From assembly GCA_946894095.1 (NCBI GenBank), contig OX335646.2:13572077-13636076 (forward strand): 64,000 nt of DNA, written 5' to 3'. Source of the stretch: Incurvaria masculella. Its lineage: Eukaryota > Arthropoda > Insecta > Lepidoptera > Incurvariidae. A model generated the notes under the pieces. The model did not search any database. It saw only the letters and a list, made by a program, of their open reading frames with translations, and was not told the origin of the DNA. How positions within the stretch are numbered: the first letter of the stretch is position 1; every line of letters starts with the position of its first letter. This document shows positions 1-12,557 of this stretch, one piece after another. A program made the translations under genes and the position numbers.

Positions 1-1083
1 TGAGTGAATCTAATGAAGAAATTCGATACATTTTAAAATTTTACTACAAAAAAGGTAAAAATGCAACGCAAGCCGCGAAAAAAATTTGCGATGTTTATGG
101 ACCTAGTGCAGTGTCTGTGAGAGTAGCACAAATTTGGTTTAAGCGTTTTCAATCCGGAAATTTTGATGTCAAAGATGCACGTCGCTCAGGTCGCCCTATT
201 ACGGATAAAATGGATGCCATTTTTGAAAAAGTGGAGCAAGATCGGCATATCAGTAGTTACGACGTAGCTGAAGAACTAGGAATTGACCACAAAACAGTTT
301 TGGCGCATTTGAAAAAAACTGGGTACACAAAAAAGCTCGATATTTGGGTACCTCACGAGCTCACTGAAAGAAACCTAATGAACCGTGTACTCATTTGTGA
401 TTCTTTATTACGACGTAATGAAACCGAACCATTTTTGAAGAAGCTGATAACTGGTGATGAAAAGTGGATCACGTACGACAAGAACGTGCGAAAAAGGTCG
501 TGGTCAAAGGCCGGTCAAGCTTCACAGACTGTGGCGAAACCCGGGTTAACTCGCAACAAGGTGATGCTGTGTGTGTGGTGGGATTGGAAGGGCATTATTC
601 ATTATGAGCTGTTACCACCAGGCAGGACCATCGATTCTGAACTCTACTGCGAACAACTGATGAGATTAAAGCAAGAAGTTGAGAGAAAGCGGCCGGAATT
701 AATCAACAGAAGGGGTGTGGTTTTTCATCATGATAACGCTAGACCTCACAAAAACTAAGAGAGTTTGGCTGGGAGGTGTTAATGCATCCGCCGTATAGTC
801 CTGACCTTGCACCTTCAGATTTCCACCTGTTTAGGTATCTTCAGAATTCTTTAGGCAGTGTCAGGTTAACATCACGAGAGGACTGCCAAAACCACTTGTC
901 GCGGTATATTGATCAGAAGTCCCAATATTTCTATAGCAATGGGATCATGTCCCTACCTACAAGATGGCAAAAAGTTATCGAACAAAATGGTACCTACATA
1001 CTTTAGTTAAATGTAAATAAACCATATTAAAAAATGTTTTGAATTTTCTTAAAAAATGCGAAGAAACTTTTTCCCCAACCTAA
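1..1083 (+). mobile_element. mariner-family DNA transposon, decayed, 5' end cut by window edge
   Basis: The window opens on the second base of what would be the transposase start codon, so the 5' terminal repeat lies outside. After the transposase stop come a short AT-rich tail and an end sequence at about 1056-1083 (core gcgaagaaactttttcccca) that reads as the inverted terminal repeat of mariner elements whose ends start TTAGGTTGG. No clean TA duplication can be checked because the left end is missing. The coding region is frameshifted, so this is a dead copy. Confidence 0.88.
3..1006 (+). pseudogene. mariner transposase, frameshifted
   Basis: This is the cut-and-paste transposase of a mariner element. 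The reading frame is open from position 3, upstream of any internal start, through an N-terminal helix-turn-helix region (VRVAQIWFKRFQSGNFDVKD, then RSGRP) and into the catalytic core. The first catalytic aspartate lies in ITGDEKWITYDN-like sequence near 450-480 and the second in HHDNARPH near 727-752. The frame then breaks: a stop follows at 756-758, and the third-aspartate block YSPDLAPSDFHLF continues from 776 in another frame to the stop at 1004-1006. The bases between the two blocks are too few for the usual D,D(34)D spacing, so a small deletion caused the frameshift. The family call is secure; the exact subfamily is not. Confidence 0.9.
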
Positions 1084-2585
1084 ACGCCTACTGTCACGAT
1101 ACTAACCCAACATACCGCATTCACAAGGCCATGCCAGGACCTACCCTTTATGAAAGCACGCCTATATTTAACTTGTTCGAAAATATGTTGCCACATCTCC
1201 CATCTATTGTTGTGGGGTTTCACTCTACTCTTATATATAGATTAATGATCTAGATATAATTTAGAGATAAAACTGTAAGTTCCTGGCGCTTTGTGTTCTC
1301 AAATTAGACATTCATAAACTTTTATAAAAAAAAATTAAAACAAAATATCTACATATTCTACACAGACTCTATTAGACAGAATATCTACTATAGGTGGTCA
1401 CAAAGAGAATGATGATTAAACTGTTATTTATAGATGATTAAGTTTATTATTATAGTTTATAACACACTTGCAAGTCTCGTATTTTTTAAATGGTCTTTAA
1501 TATCCGTTATAGTTGGATTATCGATGGATAATATTAATTCAACAAAATTGAGTCGTAGCAAGGACATGCGCTTGTGTAAAGGAAGCTCGTTGGCAAGAGC
1601 AGAAGTGTTATATTCTGCTCGTGTCTCGGCTCAATTTATTCAACCTACATCTCGGAAACGTCCGTTGTTACCACGCATGGCTTGTTTTCTGCTGTGTAGA
1701 TGTCGGCGCCAAATGACGAAATAAGCCACTCAACTACGCGCCTTGACCGTAAAATTTTCAACTTTAAAAAAAATTGCTGAACGTATCGACCGCTTGGAAA
1801 AAAATAATATCCTATTATTTCCTAAATGTCTATCAGCACGGCCCCACGGAATTCTAACGCTTACATATCGGATTGCTGGCTTACCACCTCGGATTCTAAT
1901 AAAGATTTCTCAAATTTAAAGCATGTCTAAACGTGTCTGAAGGGCTAGCCTTCAACCATTATGTGATCCAGTCATTTCCACTCTGACGTTCGCGAAACAA
2001 ATTTAAGTGCATTGTTTTGTACATGTTTGCTATTAATAGTCGAGGAACGTGATTATTTTGCATTATTTTTCATGATAAGACAATATATTATATAGAAAAG
2101 TTTTGAACACCTGTGGCAATTATGGACTGATTGTCAACCTGAGTGATAAGAGGAAATTCCATATTATTAATAACAAGCATTCCTGTGCTCTTGATTGGGA
2201 ATAAAAAAAAGTACATACATTTTGGAAAACACTCGAATCTTACCATCAAGAACTTTCGGAATACAGCTACAAATGTTTATTAGTATTGCTGGGCCGAACT
2301 GGCTGTGACGAGTCGACCTCGTTCCCTTCTGAATTCTTTATTTCGCCTTGAGTTTCCTTGTCCTGAAATTTGAATGGCGTTTATGTTTCTGTCAGCTTAA
2401 ATTAAGATCGCGTTAAGAACGCTTCGAATAATAAGGGTCGTCGCTTACGAGTGATGAATGTGTGATTATGAACGACATATGTGAAACAATTATAAGAAGA
2501 AAAGTTCTCGTTTTCTTGCAACATCTAAACTAAGAGTTGTTAAAGGTGTAATATTGTGTTTCGAGAGCCACGTCCTGTGCAAACG
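1084..2585. other. AT-rich tract without a supportable gene
   Basis: No open frame here shows a recognisable domain. A short minus-strand relative of the dispersed SINE lies near 1128-1185 (ccatgccaggacctaccctt). The rest is AT-rich and unremarkable. Confidence 0.5.
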
Positions 2586-2993
2586 TACAGCTCGTGGTCT
2601 AGGGACTAAAGGTCTTGCCTTTCATCCGAAGGTCTGGGTTCTCAAATCCTTGCCCCGGTTATGTAATACTTTCTTTCTCTTTCCGATTTGGATAAGTGCA
2701 TTTCGTTACGAATGCGAGCTGTTCCATGTTTCTGAATCCATGTAAAATTGTAGGTACCCTTCCCACACTAGGTGGTAGTGTTAAGTCCGCCCAATTGGAT
2801 GAAACTATGGTTGAAGTGGCAATGAAAAATTGTCCGTGTTTTCCATCCGTGTATGTATCTACCTGTTCAATGTAGCCGTGCTCATAAAGGGAAGATCCTG
2901 GCAAGGCACTTAATTCATTTGGGAATGTGATCTATTTGGCTACTATCATAACGGAAGTTGTGTGGTATTAGCCATTCATATCCAATAAAAAAA
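2586..2993 (+). mobile_element. SINE, near full-length copy with tRNA-like head
   Basis: The left end (about 2586-2656) resembles a tRNA gene: an A-box-like gtggtctagggactaaagg and a B-box-like ggttctcaaatcc. The body has a gtaggtaccct segment, a ccgcccaattgg segment, then ttcaatgtagccgtgctcat and a gatcctggcaaggcac segment. It ends in ggtattagccattcatatcc followed by a run of A. Related fragments recur across the window, which makes a tRNA-derived SINE the best reading. RNA polymerase III would transcribe it and it would rely on a LINE for mobility (family knowledge). Confidence 0.65.
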
Positions 2994-5900
2994 TCATTCA
3001 TTGGAATTATTAAGAAAATGCTAAGCCTACCTTTAGCTCTAATTCGAGCAGTTGCAGGCTTTTTAAAGCCGTATAATAATTACAGCACTTCGAAGTGGTT
3101 CGCTTCGTATCCTTATTTACCAAAATATGTACTTGATAGGGTGGAAATATACTCGTAGTACTAACAATTCTAAAAAAGATATCCAGTTTTTATTCCTCGT
3201 AAAAATAATCCTTTGATCCTAATGCTCCGTTGTTTTATTCTAGTAAATAAATAATGTATATCTTTACCTTTAGAGCGATATAGAAATCACTTTCTCAAGA
3301 GGATTTTTTCTCCAAAGCGGTCGCTAAGAAGAAACTGGCCAACCGACTAGGTTTAGGCCCGGTAAGAGTTCGAAAGCATGTGGTTATCGGTCACCTCTTA
3401 TACGATCGCCTGTCGTACGGCCATATACCGGGCTTAAATTAATTAGTACGTGCATTAAACACTTTTGATTTAGTTTTATTAAAAGGTTAAACATATTATG
3501 AATATAACAAAAGACATGGTGCCAAACAATGATGCAGCTGAAACAGCTGATGACAATGTGGCTCCAAAGAACGCAAAAAGGTATATTTAATACAAAGTTC
3601 AGACTAAAATACTGTATAAATTGCTTAAGTATATAAGATAACATTAAGTGATGAATCACGGTTCATAGGTATTAAGTAAACATAAATAATTTATGAACCT
3701 ATGCCACCCTAGCTATCCTACCATCTAGTATTGAATAAATAGTAGTGCAGTATTTAATAGTACCATGACGATTGGCAACATCCATCAATTTGAGTTTAAC
3801 CGACATCTTCATTTGAAGCATTCTAATCAAATTTCGAAAATCATCTAAAAAAAGATTTTTCCACCCTCTTTCGAAACCATAGCATCGCCATATGTCGCCT
3901 CCGTCATGCCATTCCGATCAACGATACTAGATCTATCATTGGACAAGCATTTTACATTCAAAACGCTGGGCTGTTCGAGCCATAGACCTAGCATGCGCGC
4001 TCAGCGCGCTTACATTTCTATGGGGAAAACTGCGCTCGCTCGCTCAATATTGGTTCAACTTATACATCTACTTATTTTGCTCGAATAGCAATAATGCAGC
4101 GATAAAGTGCAACAACGTTTCAAATGTCATTAACACAATGTTATGCTCTGGCCGCTAGCAAAGACACAACACGTGTCGTCGCCCCGTCATCGTCGGACCG
4201 CGCCGCGCGCCGCCCGCCCCGCGCCGACGTGTTCGTTTGTCTGTGCCTGCGTTCCGAATTAACTTCGTTAGGCGGGGCCGATGAGGGGAAGGCAGGACAT
4301 GAGGAGGGACCACCGAAAGGTCGATATAGGGATGATCGTTGAAGTATGGATAGTCTCGTTTGCAGGGTTGCAATGAATGTTTGGAATTTACGGCAGAAAG
4401 TGACATACATTTGTTTTCCGTCATCGTATTTTCTAGCGAGAACTAAGAATACATATTTATTTAAATATTGAAATCAATGCAATATATAGCGATGGGTGAA
4501 ATCACAAGATATTTTAATAAATATGCCAAATTCAATGTAGACAATATGAGCATGTTCTTAAATTCTCGAAATATATTATTTTTTTATTTTTTTTATTTAC
4601 TTGGTATATGCATGGTAGAAGTGATCACTGCAATGTACAAATTAAAGGACAATGCCGAAATCAAAATCGCATTAAAGAGTACATTGACAAAGACCGATAC
4701 CGAATACCGATACCGATACCGAATACCGATACCTATACCGATACCAAAATGACTGCTATCGGAAGAGCAATTTTAAAATTACTCGGATGATGACGAATCT
4801 CACCGAAATTAATCGAATAAATTGAACGCATTTTTTAATAAGATTATGAGTGAAATAAAAAAAATATTCATGGTTGTTGGAGTCAAATTGTAGCCTTAAT
4901 TGTTTAATCAGTTCGTACCGTACGGCGGCTAAGCGGCGCGGCTGGCCGTCGGACCTGCGCAATTGGATTCGACCCACAATTTGAGCACAACTTTACGACC
5001 AATCGTAGGCATCCCGTCTATCCCGACCTGCGCCGCCACTCGTTAGCGTTCGATCCCCGCGCGGCAGTGGTGCGTTATTATTAGTACGTCTGGTCTATTG
5101 CATGCTTCCTACTCTCCTATTTGGAGACTACTTGCATTGTCTTTCACCAATTCTGTCCTCAGCGCTCATTCCTATACAATCGACATACGAGTTACTAGTG
5201 GATCTCTGAGAAATAGACCCGCGCGTCTGTCTTTGAATAGCTTAAAACTGAATAAATGCTATCCGCGCAACTTAAAACAACAATATATTACTTTTATTGT
5301 AATTTTATCACTTGTTTAGGTTAGGTTACGTTAGATATATCATGAAATCACGAGAATCGGTTGAGAAATGCGACCTGTGGATGAGAACAGTCAGACAGGC
5401 AAACATAAGCTGAAGCGGAGATCCGTTCGCGCTTTGCTCGGTCAATAATCCAATACAGGAACGATTGAATATAAATGTTCACATTCAATGACTTCCAAAT
5501 GTCATCAAACAATATGAATGTTACAATAACTTACCCACACGCATACCAAAACACTTTGGAGTGTTATACACCTGGGAGTAGTATGCGGAAATTTGAGAGA
5601 TTCAAACGGTATGATAAATGTATATTATATTACTGCACATATCCTGCGACCTCAGAACCTATCAAAGCCGCTTATTTCACACATTTTCGATCTGCTATTT
5701 TACGTGAGAAGTCAAATCAAATCAAATAATTTATTGTAACATAATTAGGCAATGGTACAGAGTAATCTTACCGCTACCGTCAATAACTCACTGTCATGAT
5801 GTTGACCTGAAGCCTAAGTCAGCTAACAAATAACTCACGCTACTAACACACTAGAAAATTGTATCAAAAGTTGTGTTTTATCTCATAACGCTAACGCTCG

Positions 5901-6024
5901 AAAGTAGAGTTATCTTTTAGCGGACTCAGGCTTCAGAACATTTAGTGTTAATGAAGGAGTTAGGTGCAAAGGCAGCTCCTTCCATTTGCGACCAGGTTGG
6001 TATAATCGCATAGGATGAAAAGTT
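2994..6024. other. Intergenic tract with a GC-rich island and a microsatellite
   Basis: No frame is supportable as a gene. A GC-rich, CpG-rich patch lies at about 4165-4330. The overlapping frames there, in several phases and both strands, are composition artefacts. Near 5709-5740 the sequence tcaaatcaaataatttattg looks like the reverse complement of a LINE 3' tail. Confidence 0.45.
4693..4745. repeat. Microsatellite (CGATAC-type hexamer)
   Basis: Interrupted tandem copies of a hexamer read as gatacc/cgatac, with occasional cgaatacc variants. The periodic IPIPIP translation in overlapping frames comes from this repeat and not from a gene. Confidence 0.85.
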
Positions 6025-6175
6025 TTTTTTTATTTTTCCATCCAGTTCAATGTAGCCGTGCCCATAAAGGGAAGGTGCTAGGCATGGCACCTAATTCCTT
6101 TGGGAATGCGGTGCGTTTGGCCTATATCATAATGGGTGAGTGTGGGATTAGCCATGAATATTCAGTAACTTACAA
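6025..6175 (+). mobile_element. SINE fragment, 3' half
   Basis: Matches the 3' half of the copy at 2586-2993: ccatccagttcaatgtagcc, then gggaaggtgctaggcatggc, then ggcctatatcataatgg and a gggattagcc tail. The tRNA-like head is missing. Confidence 0.7.
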
Positions 6176-6974
6176 AAGAGTTACCTAAGTTCCACTACGC
6201 ATGGTTTCCTTTAGGAACTAATTTAAATTGCATTTTCCTACGATAGACCCAGTGGCGCGGTGCCTTGGCATGTGATAATGAGGTCAAACAAACCCGGGCG
6301 CAGTCGTTATCTGACTGACCTTTTTACCGTTGAGGCTGGACGTGGTTCCAAAACCACTTAAAACTGTGAAGGGTACCTCCCTTCCTTACTTATGAGTATT
6401 TGCTACAATCGCATTACATGCCATTTATATGATACTTTTGATACTAGGAAATACATACTTTCCCGTTATTATTAAATCTCCTATCCCATTCAACCTGAAT
6501 TAAATGTATAATTAACCTTTCTCATAACCTCAATATTTGCTGAAAGTTGTTCCACCGGACCCGACAAGAAATCATTGTAATAAATCAAATTAAAATCGAA
6601 TTAACTGAGTCTCCCTGCCTCTCCACTGAGTGCCAATAGCGGGTACCTATGTACTAGCAATCCCTCGGGCACAAGAGAGAACAAGGGTGGGGCAAGCGCG
6701 CAGCCTCGCCCCACGCCCATGGCCAATTATTGTCTTGTTTACATTTCATCACTGAATATGAATAATTCCTTGTTATCTTAGCAAATATCGACGCCGTTGC
6801 AGACAATCGGCGGTCGATTTCGCAGCTATTGTTCGGGAATAGATTGGACGACTGCACTCCGGCCATAGTGGTTCGGTATCCGCTATGTAGTTAAATTTAT
6901 ATTTCCGTTCGTGGTGCTAAAATAAGCATAAAAAATATGAATTTTTGTTTTTAATATTAAATCTATAATACCAT

Positions 6975-7136
6975 GATCAGAATTTGTCAGCAATTGTCCG
7001 TGTTTTCCATCCAGCTTAATGTAGCCGTGCAATATAAGGAAGGTCCTGGCATGGCACCTAGTTCCCATGTGGTGTGTTAGGCTAATACCATGACAGAAGG
7101 TGTCCATGTCCAGTCACATAAAAAAAAAGTTTATTT
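6975..7136 (+). mobile_element. SINE fragment, 3' half, with A-rich tail
   Basis: Contains attgtccgtgttttccatcc, gcttaatgtagccgtg, ggaaggtcctggcatggcac and a gtccatgtccagtc end followed by a run of A at about 7119-7127. Same family and orientation as the copy at 6025. Confidence 0.72.
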
Positions 7137-7140
7137 TTGA

Positions 7141-7628
7141 AGCGGCTAGCACATATTGTGGCCAACGAAGGTGGGGCGGGCGAGAGGTCCGCTCGGATGT
7201 CAGGAGCAGCGCAGGAGCTGTGATAGGATGCAGGAAGGACAGAACCGGTGCCGATAGTTAAACAAAATTACCGAATAGTTAAAATCAGTAATATTTAAGT
7301 TCAGTTAATATAAATTTAGCAATTGCTTGTTTCCGTGTTCGGTGTAAAAAATACTTGTTTCATACGTATGTACTTGTATCAGTCTTTCAGCCTGAACATA
7401 TTTATGCCTAACTGTATACTTGAGAACCACACACCCGACTATAATGCTGTGTGTATCAATTATATTATTCCACTCATTAGATACCTTGCATTACATCCAT
7501 GACATCAAATTACGTAAATCCGTAAATCCAATAAATAATTATTAATGTAAATATTGTTATGATCCTTATATAATCAAGATATTATTATATCAGAAAGGCT
7601 GTAATGATATCATGTTGGAACTAGAATG
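7141..7628. other. No gene seen; short GC-rich patch
   Basis: A GC-richer patch at about 7155-7260 is followed by plain AT-rich sequence. No domain or repeat is recognised. Confidence 0.4.
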
Positions 7629-7830
7629 TTTTTAGGGTTCCGTACCCAAGGGGTGCCAACGGAACATTATTACAAAGCCTCCGCTATCCGCCTGTCACAG
7701 GGCTGTTGAAATTTTCACATACTTATTTTGCCGCTATAACAACAAAAAGGTAAAATAAAAAAGTAAAAAATTAAATCTTTTACGATAGTACGGAACCCTT
7801 CGTGTTCGAGTCCGACGCGACTCGGTTTTT
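7629..7830 (+). repeat. Lepidopteran interspersed repeat (gggttccgtaccc type)
   Basis: Begins tttagggttccgtaccc, continues through cctccgctatccgcctgtca, ttgaaattttcacatac and gccgctataacaac, and ends tacggaacccttcgtg...cgagtcc...ctcggttttt. This is the outline of a repeat found across lepidopteran genomes (from memory). Two further copies lie at 31934 and 60048. Confidence 0.75.
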
Positions 7831-8924
7831 ATTCCGTTCTCGCGACTCTGGTGCATAACTTGTTGTGTCCCATCCAAACTTCGCTTAGTAACGGATAAAC
7901 CTGACTCTTTGAAGCCGGCTGGCTTCGTGACATGCCATGCGCATCAAGTCGCTAATAATTTACCGTTCAACAATATTAGGTTTTAATTAATGGTATCGGC
8001 TTTTACGTCGCGTCGCTTATCTTTCCACTGCCAGCTGAACCTGAATTTAAAGCGCCCTTCGCTGCTGAGCCATATTTTTCAAAAATAAAATAACTGTTTG
8101 TTCAAGGTTATATATTTATGCTCATTTATATTATTACTCGGTTATATTACAGATATAGCCATTCAATATAAAGATGTGTGGCTACAACAGCAAGTGAGAT
8201 AGTAGCCATCCATGTCCAGTTACAAATTGATGAAATTACATAAAATTGCCTCGCTGGCCATTTTAAATTGTTATATGTGACGTCTGCAACACGATTTATG
8301 TCGTGTTTGGATTCCATTTTGGGGTTTGATGACAATGAGATAGGTGGAAGCAGTGACATTTTTTTTACTTAATAAGCTCTTTTTAACTAATTTAAAACAT
8401 TAATCGAACATAAAATGTCGACTTATCAGTTATCAGAAGTGTTTTTGATCGTTCCGATAATAAAAATATGTTGACAATAGATACACATAATAGTTGTAAG
8501 AATATATTTAGATCCAAGGATAACATCGATCTTAGTATTTGGACACGATTTTATTTTTTAATAATTTGAATTTGATTTTATTAATATTCGGGTTACTCTT
8601 CATATCTAATCTTCGTAACCAAATACATCTACGTTATACAGCTACTATGTAAGTTATTTTGGTAACAGGTCCTCACTTCACAATCCAATAGGCGTAATAG
8701 AGATTTGTCGTGGAAAATCTAACCTCACTCAAACATTTTTATGTGGGTTGTGAAAGCCGGCGAAATAGGGGAAACGCGTGTTTACATAAAAGCTACCGAC
8801 TGCCGAAGAATCCCCCATCAAAAATGTATTATTTAACAACACAAATAAACCTAAGATTGCACCTACATCGGCATTTGGACTCCAACGTATACGTCGTATA
8901 CGTATATAATCGAATGAATTAGGT
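7831..8924. other. AT-rich tract without a supportable gene
   Basis: A possible SINE tail remnant (gtagccatccatgtccagtt) lies near 8200-8222. Nothing else is recognised. Confidence 0.4.
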
Positions 8925-9245
8925 AATATGCCAGGACCTTCCATTTATGAGCGTCGCTACATTGAACTGGTTGAAAAACGCGAAAAAATTGTCGTTACCG
9001 TTAAACCATAATTCCATCCAATGCGGTGGTACAACTCGGGCGGGCTTAACCCTACCCACCTACTAATGGAAGGGTAACTACAATTTTACAAGGGTTCCGA
9101 ACTATGGTACAGCTCGAATTTGAAACCAAATGCACTTACCGAACTCAGAAAGAGAAATAAATTGGTACATGATCGCGGCGAGGGTTTGAACTCTTAACCT
9201 CTCGCATGAAAAGCAATTCGTCTAGCCCATACACCAGGAGTTTTA
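8925..9245 (-). mobile_element. SINE, near full-length copy, minus strand
   Basis: Read on the minus strand, it starts with a tRNA-like head (about 9245-9170, including gagttcaaaccctcgcc as the B-box-like segment). It then has aagtgcatttggtttc, ttgtagttacccttcc, gggttaagcccgcccg, ttcaatgtagcgacgctcat and ggaaggtcctggcat. The order matches the plus-strand copy at 2586, which supports one SINE family with a tRNA head and a conserved body. Confidence 0.68.
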
Positions 9246-10765
9246 CATAGATCCAAATAACGAACTGGGCGTTGCACACTCCACGTTTTTATATTTCAAG
9301 AAATTAATGTTTTTAAAACTTGGTAATATTTTTTTTTATTCAAGATAATATCGATATTTGCACACAAAATCGGAATCGCCGATTCGATGATTGGATGGAT
9401 CATGGATAGTGAAAGAATGTATCAACGTGCATGCGGTGCTATCACAAAAAGGGCGTTTTTTGCGTAGCCGCCCTCGTAAAGATAATTTGGAATAGCCCTC
9501 GGAGATAACTGGAAAAGTTTTATCAGGCTTATTCGACCCGTGACAATAAATTGCGTGGAAAATTTTATACAGGCTAGAGGCGCGATGCGGGTCGTTCGGA
9601 TTAGGCAACGGAGATGCTTTAACATTCTGCTCAGAATTCGGGTGTTTTTGTAGTTTGGGGTTCTTGTGATAAATAAGAGAAATTCACACGTAACACTCTC
9701 AATTAATAAAACAACAAATACATTTATTAGTAAAACAATCTGCCACATATCATAACGGTTTTTTTTTGTGCCATGGTTTATCAGGTGCTCGGGCATTTAC
9801 AAAGAGATACAGACATAAATTACGCCTGATTAACTTTTTAAAAAGTAAGTAAGTAAGAGAAAGTAAGGAATTTCTTTCAGTCCCGTCAAAAAATACTCAA
9901 ATTTTAACTGTCATCCCATACTTCGGCACATGGCTATGTACTACAATCGGTGATAGAACGGTTTGGGTTATTCTGTAGCAAATCTTTTTTTTAAATTTCG
10001 TGAAATACTCGTTTGAAGCCGGGGCCGGTCGCTAGTACAATATTTTACTGCAACATTTCAATGACGTCGTCGGACCAACAGAAACAAGACCGCTGCGTCA
10101 CCACTTCGTCACCGCTGCGACAACGCGGACGCCGCACTATACGCCGCTCCGCCGCCACAGCCTCCGCCGCTGCGCCTCCGCACCCGCCGCTCCGCCGCCG
10201 CCACCGCGGTGACTTTCACGACGTCGTTATCCATCGCATTGTCGCTGGATATTTTACAACCCCTTCTTATTCGCTTCACATGCCCGCAAACCTACGCTAG
10301 GTCGCATTTTACACGTTACGAAAAGGCAGCTTTTGATCTTATCACGAGGGCAGTAGATTTCTAAAGTAATTCTTTTAATACCGGGAAGAACCTAGTTTCA
10401 TGTGAATTCTATAAGAGAAACGCAAATTTAAAATATTTCTGTTCAGACCTTGTCTCGGAGGCATCTTCCAGTTAATCGGTCACGTATGGTTTTTTTACAC
10501 GACTGATATGGATCTTATAAATCATTACCAACCAAACTACCACTGACTGTAAAACACCTATTTCACATATATGTTTTTTTAAATGCCTATTTTATGAGAA
10601 ACGTGAAAATTGAGGAATCCTAATAAAACTTTATCCGCTTGGTTGCATCTAGCCGTGTCACAAGATAACATTTTTTTATTATTAGTCTTAATATATTAGC
10701 CATATTTATTAATTTTCAAGATCACAGTAAGCTCATAGTTTCATAAATACGCATACTAAACACAA
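9246..10765. other. No supportable gene; GC-rich island
   Basis: A GC-rich block of CGCCGC-type repeats lies at about 10080-10215, flanked by related gacgtcgt sequences at about 10061 and 10219. The longest frame (minus, 9422-9796) has no recognisable domain and is rejected below. Confidence 0.4.
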
Positions 10766-10879
10766 ACAGTCGTATTAAGCGAGAACCTGTCAAAACTTAG
10801 TACGAGATTAGCACCGGACTAACCGTACAAAAACCGGTTTAGTCCGGCGTTTTAAAGTTAGTCCGCCCACTCTGAATAC
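10766..10879 (-). repeat. Hairpin repeat, copy 1 (minus)
   Basis: Reverse-complement match of about 110 bp to 19325-19450. It contains a perfect 9-bp stem, ccggactaa paired with ttagtccgg, around an aaaaaccgg-containing loop. Two copies in opposite orientation suggest a small non-autonomous mobile element. Confidence 0.7.
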
Positions 10880-12557
10880 AGCTGAAAGTAGTCATAGTAA
10901 ACAACTATAACTTTATATTAAAATAGCCGACAATTTTCACATAAAGTTTGACAAAGCATGTGAAACTTACCTGCATCTACATATTCGATTTATTTAACAG
11001 CGCGATGTCCAATGCGCTGATGGTCCACTATTTTTATTTGCGATAACACAATTTGGACGCCAACGTGCGCTCGGAATACCAATCATTTCAACTGTTACAA
11101 AATGTAAGCGATAACAATTTAACTATAAAAAAATTCATACACATGTAGTTTCGAGTACATATAGGTGAAATCATTTAGCGTGGAGTGCATTACCAAGAGG
11201 TGCTTTACCCAGCTTATCGAATCACAAGGCGTCGCGCCACTGCACTACCTAGGCTTACATATTTTGTTCTCTATAAAGTCGTTACACGTCAAAAGTAGTC
11301 AATGGACGCTTTTCGAGTTTAGTGTCACTTCGTTTGCGTCTATATATAATAAACATTTCTACGTTCATGAAGACAAACAACCAAATACTCGTAAATACAC
11401 AAAATGTAACAAAGATTAGCTCATTCGGAGTCGTTCCGACTTCAGTAAATGATTATTCATGACAGATGAACAAAGTTGCGCGGACACGCTGCGACGTGGG
11501 TGACGGTCCGTCTGCCGCGCCGCCGCGCCGCGACGGGCTGCGGAGGCCGGGGTGGGGCGCTCCGCATTGCCACAACAAAAGTTGATCGGCCCCCTTGTTC
11601 TGCGCAGCTAATTACAATATTCAAATTAACATCATCAATCAGTAGCGTTCTTCCGGATTAGGACCATAGACTATTGTCAGTTTCTTCGATAATATTGTAT
11701 TGTTATTATTTTTCAACACATTTAATTTATGTATATCCAAATTGGTAAGATCTTGCAAGGTCTTACCTATTCGTGCCTCAGTTTGCATGATTTTTTTTTG
11801 TTGGGAAAAAATCCATAACTGCAGTAACTATTACTCTGCATGATAATTAGGCCAACGCTGAATTTATTTATTTGATTTTAGTTTCAGAAAAAAATTTATG
11901 ACAGTACCAGAGATCTAAATGAATTTTTGATAGTACCTAGATTTATCTAAATTTAAGTAGTATGGTGGACTCATTTCGGTTAAGATAAATGTTAGATCCT
12001 GTTTTCAAGGTTGCAAGACTTATTAATGATATTCTTACAAAATATTGCATACATTAACTGAAGAACTATCCATCAGTGAGAGTAAATGCTACTTACTAAT
12101 GCTAAACCATGTGTTTGCTTATTGAGATTAAATAAGATATCTTACATTGTTCTTAATTATGTTTATTTAATTGCGTAGCTTGGATGAACCACAAAAAATA
12201 CGTTATTAAGTTAGAGAACAAGACATCGATGATGATAATGAGACTACTATCGAGACCACAACCAGTCATGGCTTCCATCCCCCACCCTGGTACATTATGA
12301 GATCAGCCAAGTTTTATGACTCCAACGGAATAATTTTAACTATGTTCCTTATCTCGCGTTTGGCGAATGGGAGCTATACGGTAAAAATATCGGAGCGACA
12401 CTTTTGCTGTCACAGACCAATCAACCTATATAGCTTTACGGCCGAAACGCTAACACCGTTATCTGCCTTTTTCTTCGTTAAGAAGAAGACAGGCATTAGT
12501 GTCAACTGTCCGGCCTACAATGCGTTGGGACCGAAATGCAACCGAACCGTTGCATCA
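10880..12557. other. AT-rich tract with a GC-rich island
   Basis: A GC-rich patch lies at about 11478-11575. No gene or known repeat is recognised elsewhere in the interval. Confidence 0.4.

Noticed and set aside
2586..2656. Possible tRNA gene
   Set aside because: The A- and B-box-like segments are degenerate and the sequence is joined to a repeat body, so it is a SINE head and not a functional tRNA gene.
4133..4424. Frames of 72-89 codons in a GC-rich patch
   Set aside because: Three overlapping frames on both strands with low-complexity arginine-rich translations are best explained by base composition.
4468..4790. Small frames ending in an IPIPIP repeat
   Set aside because: The repeat comes from the hexamer microsatellite. 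No independent evidence of a gene exists.
9422..9796. Minus-strand 124-codon frame with a hydrophobic segment
   Set aside because: The hydrophobic stretch could suggest a signal peptide, but there is no recognisable domain or splice context, and an AT-rich frame of this length is expected by chance.
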